The position numbers were made by a program, and so were the translations under genes. Shown here piece by piece: positions 61,666-64,000 of a DNA stretch of 64,000 nt. The stretch's first letter is position 1, and each line of letters starts with the position of its first letter. Below the pieces are notes generated by a model. The model saw only the letters and a program-made list of their open reading frames with translations, was not told where the DNA came from and made no database searches. The DNA comes from Plantactinospora soyae (GTDB taxonomy: Bacteria > Actinomycetota > Actinomycetes > Mycobacteriales > Micromonosporaceae), in NCBI RefSeq assembly GCF_014874095.1, contig NZ_JADBEB010000001.1:7750001-7814000 (forward strand), written 5' to 3'.

Positions 61666-61852
61666 CCGGTCGTGGTCTCCTCGGCCCCGCGGTCGGGGTC
61701 CGGCCGGCGCCGACGCTCCTCCCCGGCCCGCTGCTCCGCCCTCCCCGGCCCGCTCCCCCGGCCTTTTCCGGCCGGAAATCGCCATTCGCGTGCCGCCGGT
61801 CGCCCGGATCGGTGACAGTGCGAGGCGGGAGAGGCCGAGGACGGGGCGGAGC

Positions 61853-64000
61853 ATGGGCGCGGGGCGGCGGGAGCGGGACGGGGACGGTTCGACGCCGCCG
61901 GAGCACCCGACGATCACCTTCAGCCCGTCGGCCGAGTTTCCCCCGCTGAGCGAGACCGAACTGGGCGCACTGCACGACGTCGGCCAGCGGTGGCGGGCCG
62001 ACCTGGGCGGGCATCGGCCCCGGGACGCCGTACTTCCGCTGGACCCCAGCCTCGAGCAGTACCGGCGTCCACCGGCTCCGGGCCGCTTCGGCCGGCTGGG
62101 CCGGATCGAGATGTTCCGGACCGAGCGGCGTGGCCAGTTGACCGCGACCGGGTCGGCGGACGCCTCCGGCACCCGGTTGCGCCGGACCCTGGCCCGGCTC
62201 CGGCGCGTCCTGCTCGGGCCACCGCTGGCCAGCGCCGCCGTGTTGCAGGAACGGATGCGCAAGCTGGTCGCCCTGCCGGTGCTCTCCTCGGACCTGCTCT
62301 CCTCGGTGGCCTACGGACCCGAGGCGATGCTGGCCATCCTGGTACTGGCCGGCAGTGGCGCGCTCGGGCTCTCCCTGCCGATCGCCGCCGGACTGGTGGT
62401 GCTGATGATCACGGTCGGTACGTCGTACCGACAGACCATCTACGCCTATCCGCACGGCGCCGGCTCCTACCTGGTGGCCAGCGACAGCCTCGGTCCCCGG
62501 TTCGGTCTGACCGCCGCGGCCGGCCTGATCCTCGACTACGTCCTGACCGTCTCGGTGTCGGTGGCGGCCGGGATCGGCGCGATCACCTCGGCGCTGCCCG
62601 GACTGACCCCGTTCACCGTGCCCCTCGGCCTGCTGGTGATCGCCGGACTGCTCGCCGGCAACCTGCGCGGCGTACGGGCGGCCGGCAAGATCTTCGCCGC
62701 GCCGACGTACCTCTTCATCGCCGCCGTACTGCTGCTCTTCGCCGCCGGCCTGGCCCAGGCGGCGGCGCGCGGGTTCACCCCGGTCCCACCGCCGCCGGTC
62801 GGCGCCGTCGAGGGTCTCGGCCTGCTGGTCGTACTCCGGGCCTTCGCCTCCGGCGCGTCCTCGATGACCGGCATCGAGGCGGTCGCGGACGCCGTGCCGG
62901 CCTTCCGCCCGGTCGAGTGGCGGCAGGCCCGTACGACGCTCACCTGGATGGTCGGCATCCTGGTGGTGCTCTTCGCCGGGCTGACCATCCTGATCGACTT
63001 CAACGGTCTGGTCCCCCGGGGCGACGAGACGCTGCTCTCCCAACTCGCCCGCCGGACGTTCCCCACCGGCCCGTGGTACGCCCTGATCCAGGCGGCGACC
63101 ACGATGGTGCTGCTGCTGGCCGCGAACACGGCGTTCAACGATTTTCCCCGGCTGCTGTTCTTCATGGCCCGGGACAGCTACGCCCCCCGGCGCTTCCTGC
63201 ACATGGGCGACCGGCTCGCGTTCAGCAACGGCATCGTCGCGCTGGCCGTCGCGGCGGCGCTCGTCTTCGTCGCGTTCGGCGGCTACACCCAGTCGCTGAT
63301 CCCGCTCTACGCCGTCGGAGTCTTCCTCGCCTTCACCCTCTCCCAGGCCGGCATGGTGGCGCACTGGCGACGTCACCGGGGCCGCAACTGGCGTCGACGG
63401 GCGGCGCTGAACGCCACCGGCGCACTTCTCTGTGGGTTGGTCCTGGTCACCGCGGCGATCACCAAGTTCGTCGAGGGCGCCTGGGTGGTGGTGCTGGCCG
63501 TACCGCTGCTGGTGCTGCTCTGCCTGCACATCAGGTGGCACTACGACGCCATGCGACAGGCGCTCGCGTTGCCCCCGCCGGACACGCCCGACCCAGATCA
63601 GGGCGGCCGACCGGATCCGATGGGCCGGCCGAACCGGGTGGCGGAGTCGACCGGGCCGGATGACCTGCTGGTGGACCAGACACCACGGGAGGTACGACAC
63701 CTGGTGGTCGTACCGGTCGCCCGGCTCAACCTGGCCGCAATGCGGGCGCTGGCGTACGCGACCTCACTCGGGCAGCCGGTCTTCGCCGTACACCTCAGTC
63801 CCGAGCAGGAGGAGGCCGACCGGTTCCGGCGGCAGTGGGAGACCTGGGGCGACCACCTCCGGCTGGAGACGATCATCTCGCCGTACCGGACCGTCATCGC
63901 GCCGCTGGCCCAGTACGTCGAGGCACTGCACACGGTACGGCCGGAGGTCACCCTCACCGTGGTGGTGCCGGAGATCGTGGTCCGCCACCTGTGGCACAAG
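61853..64000 (+). CDS. APC family permease, extended N-terminus and C-terminal cytoplasmic domain (partial)
   Basis: The reading frame stays open from the ATG at 61853 to the window edge: 716 codons without a stop. Residues 1-140 are a hydrophilic N-terminal domain unusual for the family. The membrane core starts with the APC signature VLSSDLLSSVAYGPEAMLA near 144 and continues through about 12 segments, including TIYAYPHGAGSYLVASDSLG and FASGASSMTGIEAVADAVP. After about residue 600 a soluble domain follows (HLVVVPVARLNLAAMRALAY, VFAVHLSPEQEEADRF), similar to universal-stress-type domains. Such APC proteins import amino acids or potassium; the substrate is unknown. GGCGGAG precedes the ATG. 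Confidence 0.9.
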   Translation, partial: MGAGRRERDGDGSTPPEHPTITFSPSAEFPPLSETELGALHDVGQRWRADLGGHRPRDAVLPLDPSLEQYRRPPAPGRFGRLGRIEMFRTERRGQLTATGSADASGTRLRRTLARLRRVLLGPPLASAAVLQERMRKLVALPVLSSDLLSSVAYGPEAMLAILVLAGSGALGLSLPIAAGLVVLMITVGTSYRQTIYAYPHGAGSYLVASDSLGPRFGLTAAAGLILDYVLTVSVSVAAGIGAITSALPGLTPFTVPLGLLVIAGLLAGNLRGVRAAGKIFAAPTYLFIAAVLLLFAAGLAQAAARGFTPVPPPPVGAVEGLGLLVVLRAFASGASSMTGIEAVADAVPAFRPVEWRQARTTLTWMVGILVVLFAGLTILIDFNGLVPRGDETLLSQLARRTFPTGPWYALIQAATTMVLLLAANTAFNDFPRLLFFMARDSYAPRRFLHMGDRLAFSNGIVALAVAAALVFVAFGGYTQSLIPLYAVGVFLAFTLSQAGMVAHWRRHRGRNWRRRAALNATGALLCGLVLVTAAITKFVEGAWVVVLAVPLLVLLCLHIRWHYDAMRQALALPPPDTPDPDQGGRPDPMGRPNRVAESTGPDDLLVDQTPREVRHLVVVPVARLNLAAMRALAYATSLGQPVFAVHLSPEQEEADRFRRQWETWGDHLRLETIISPYRTVIAPLAQYVEALHTVRPEVTLTVVVPEIVVRHLWHK

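Noticed and set aside
61990-63663. Plus-strand frame of 557 codons inside the last gene
   Set aside because: It is in another frame of the APC permease, rich in Arg, Gly and Pro with no membrane segments, whereas the frame from 61853 shows the full transporter pattern.
1-64000. tRNA or rRNA genes, transposases, phage integrases, attachment sites
   Set aside because: None was recognised by eye on either strand. Weak or short elements could be missed without a covariance search.

Overview
This is a high-GC chromosomal window from an actinobacterium. GTG starts are common, four-base stop/start overlaps are frequent, and the gene set is typical of the group: DUF397, DUF1501/DUF1800, LCP, ABC sugar importers without their own ATPase, and a P450 paired with a 3Fe-4S ferredoxin. 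A member of the Micromonosporaceae (Micromonospora or Plantactinospora-like) is the best guess; this is inferred from gene content and not proven. No rRNA, tRNA, CRISPR array, insertion sequence or prophage gene was recognised.

Layout. 1-3.8 kb: the start of a membrane protein, a DUF1992 protein, a TetR regulator with a 30-bp palindrome just upstream, a SnoaL-like protein behind two TGAGT-N4-ACTCA sites, and a hydrolase/methyltransferase pair. 4.2-7.8 kb: a sugar ABC importer (binding protein with an apparent frameshift, plus two permeases) behind a good promoter and two TGAACCGGTTCA operators. 7.9-18.2 kb: a divergent TetR/SDR pair around a three-copy operator, an RNA methyltransferase, an MMPL transporter divergent from a two-component system, a P450-ferredoxin operon and two alpha/beta hydrolases.

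18.3-31.8 kb is a plant-polysaccharide (xylan-type) utilisation locus. It holds a LacI regulator, an importer of the LplB/YtcP type with its lipoprotein, a GH39-like glycosidase, a DUF624 membrane protein, a GH42 enzyme, a secreted CE15 glucuronoyl esterase with a CBM2-like domain and a secreted GH30 enzyme. Secreted enzymes would open the polymer outside the cell, the importer would take up oligomers, and GH39/GH42 would finish them inside. Neither importer in the window's first half encodes an ATPase, so a shared MsiK-type ATPase elsewhere is expected. 36.7-42.5 kb is a second sugar unit on the minus strand: L-arabinose isomerase, a periplasmic sugar-binding lipoprotein, a double-domain ATPase and a permease, behind a TGTTA-N4-TAACA operator.

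31.8-36.6 kb and 42.7-46.0 kb carry accessory genes: a nucleotidyltransferase, a GH15 enzyme, a 49-residue gene coupled to an orphan DUF397 gene, DUF523, a Cys-rich copper-storage-like protein, and a membrane protein with a kinase-N-lobe-like start and ten heptapeptide repeats. 46.0-59.1 kb is an exopolysaccharide locus: a one-chain flippase plus polymerase/ligase, four GT4-type glycosyltransferases, a polyprenyl-phosphate sugar-1-phosphate transferase, an LCP attachment enzyme and an embedded DUF1800/DUF1501 pair. The window ends with a DUF1579-like protein, a membrane-anchored Hsp70-like protein and an APC permease that runs off the edge.

The least explained items are the flippase/polymerase fusion, the DUF1800/DUF1501 pair inside the polysaccharide locus, the kinase-remnant repeat protein, the tethered Hsp70-like protein and the 49-residue gene before DUF397.
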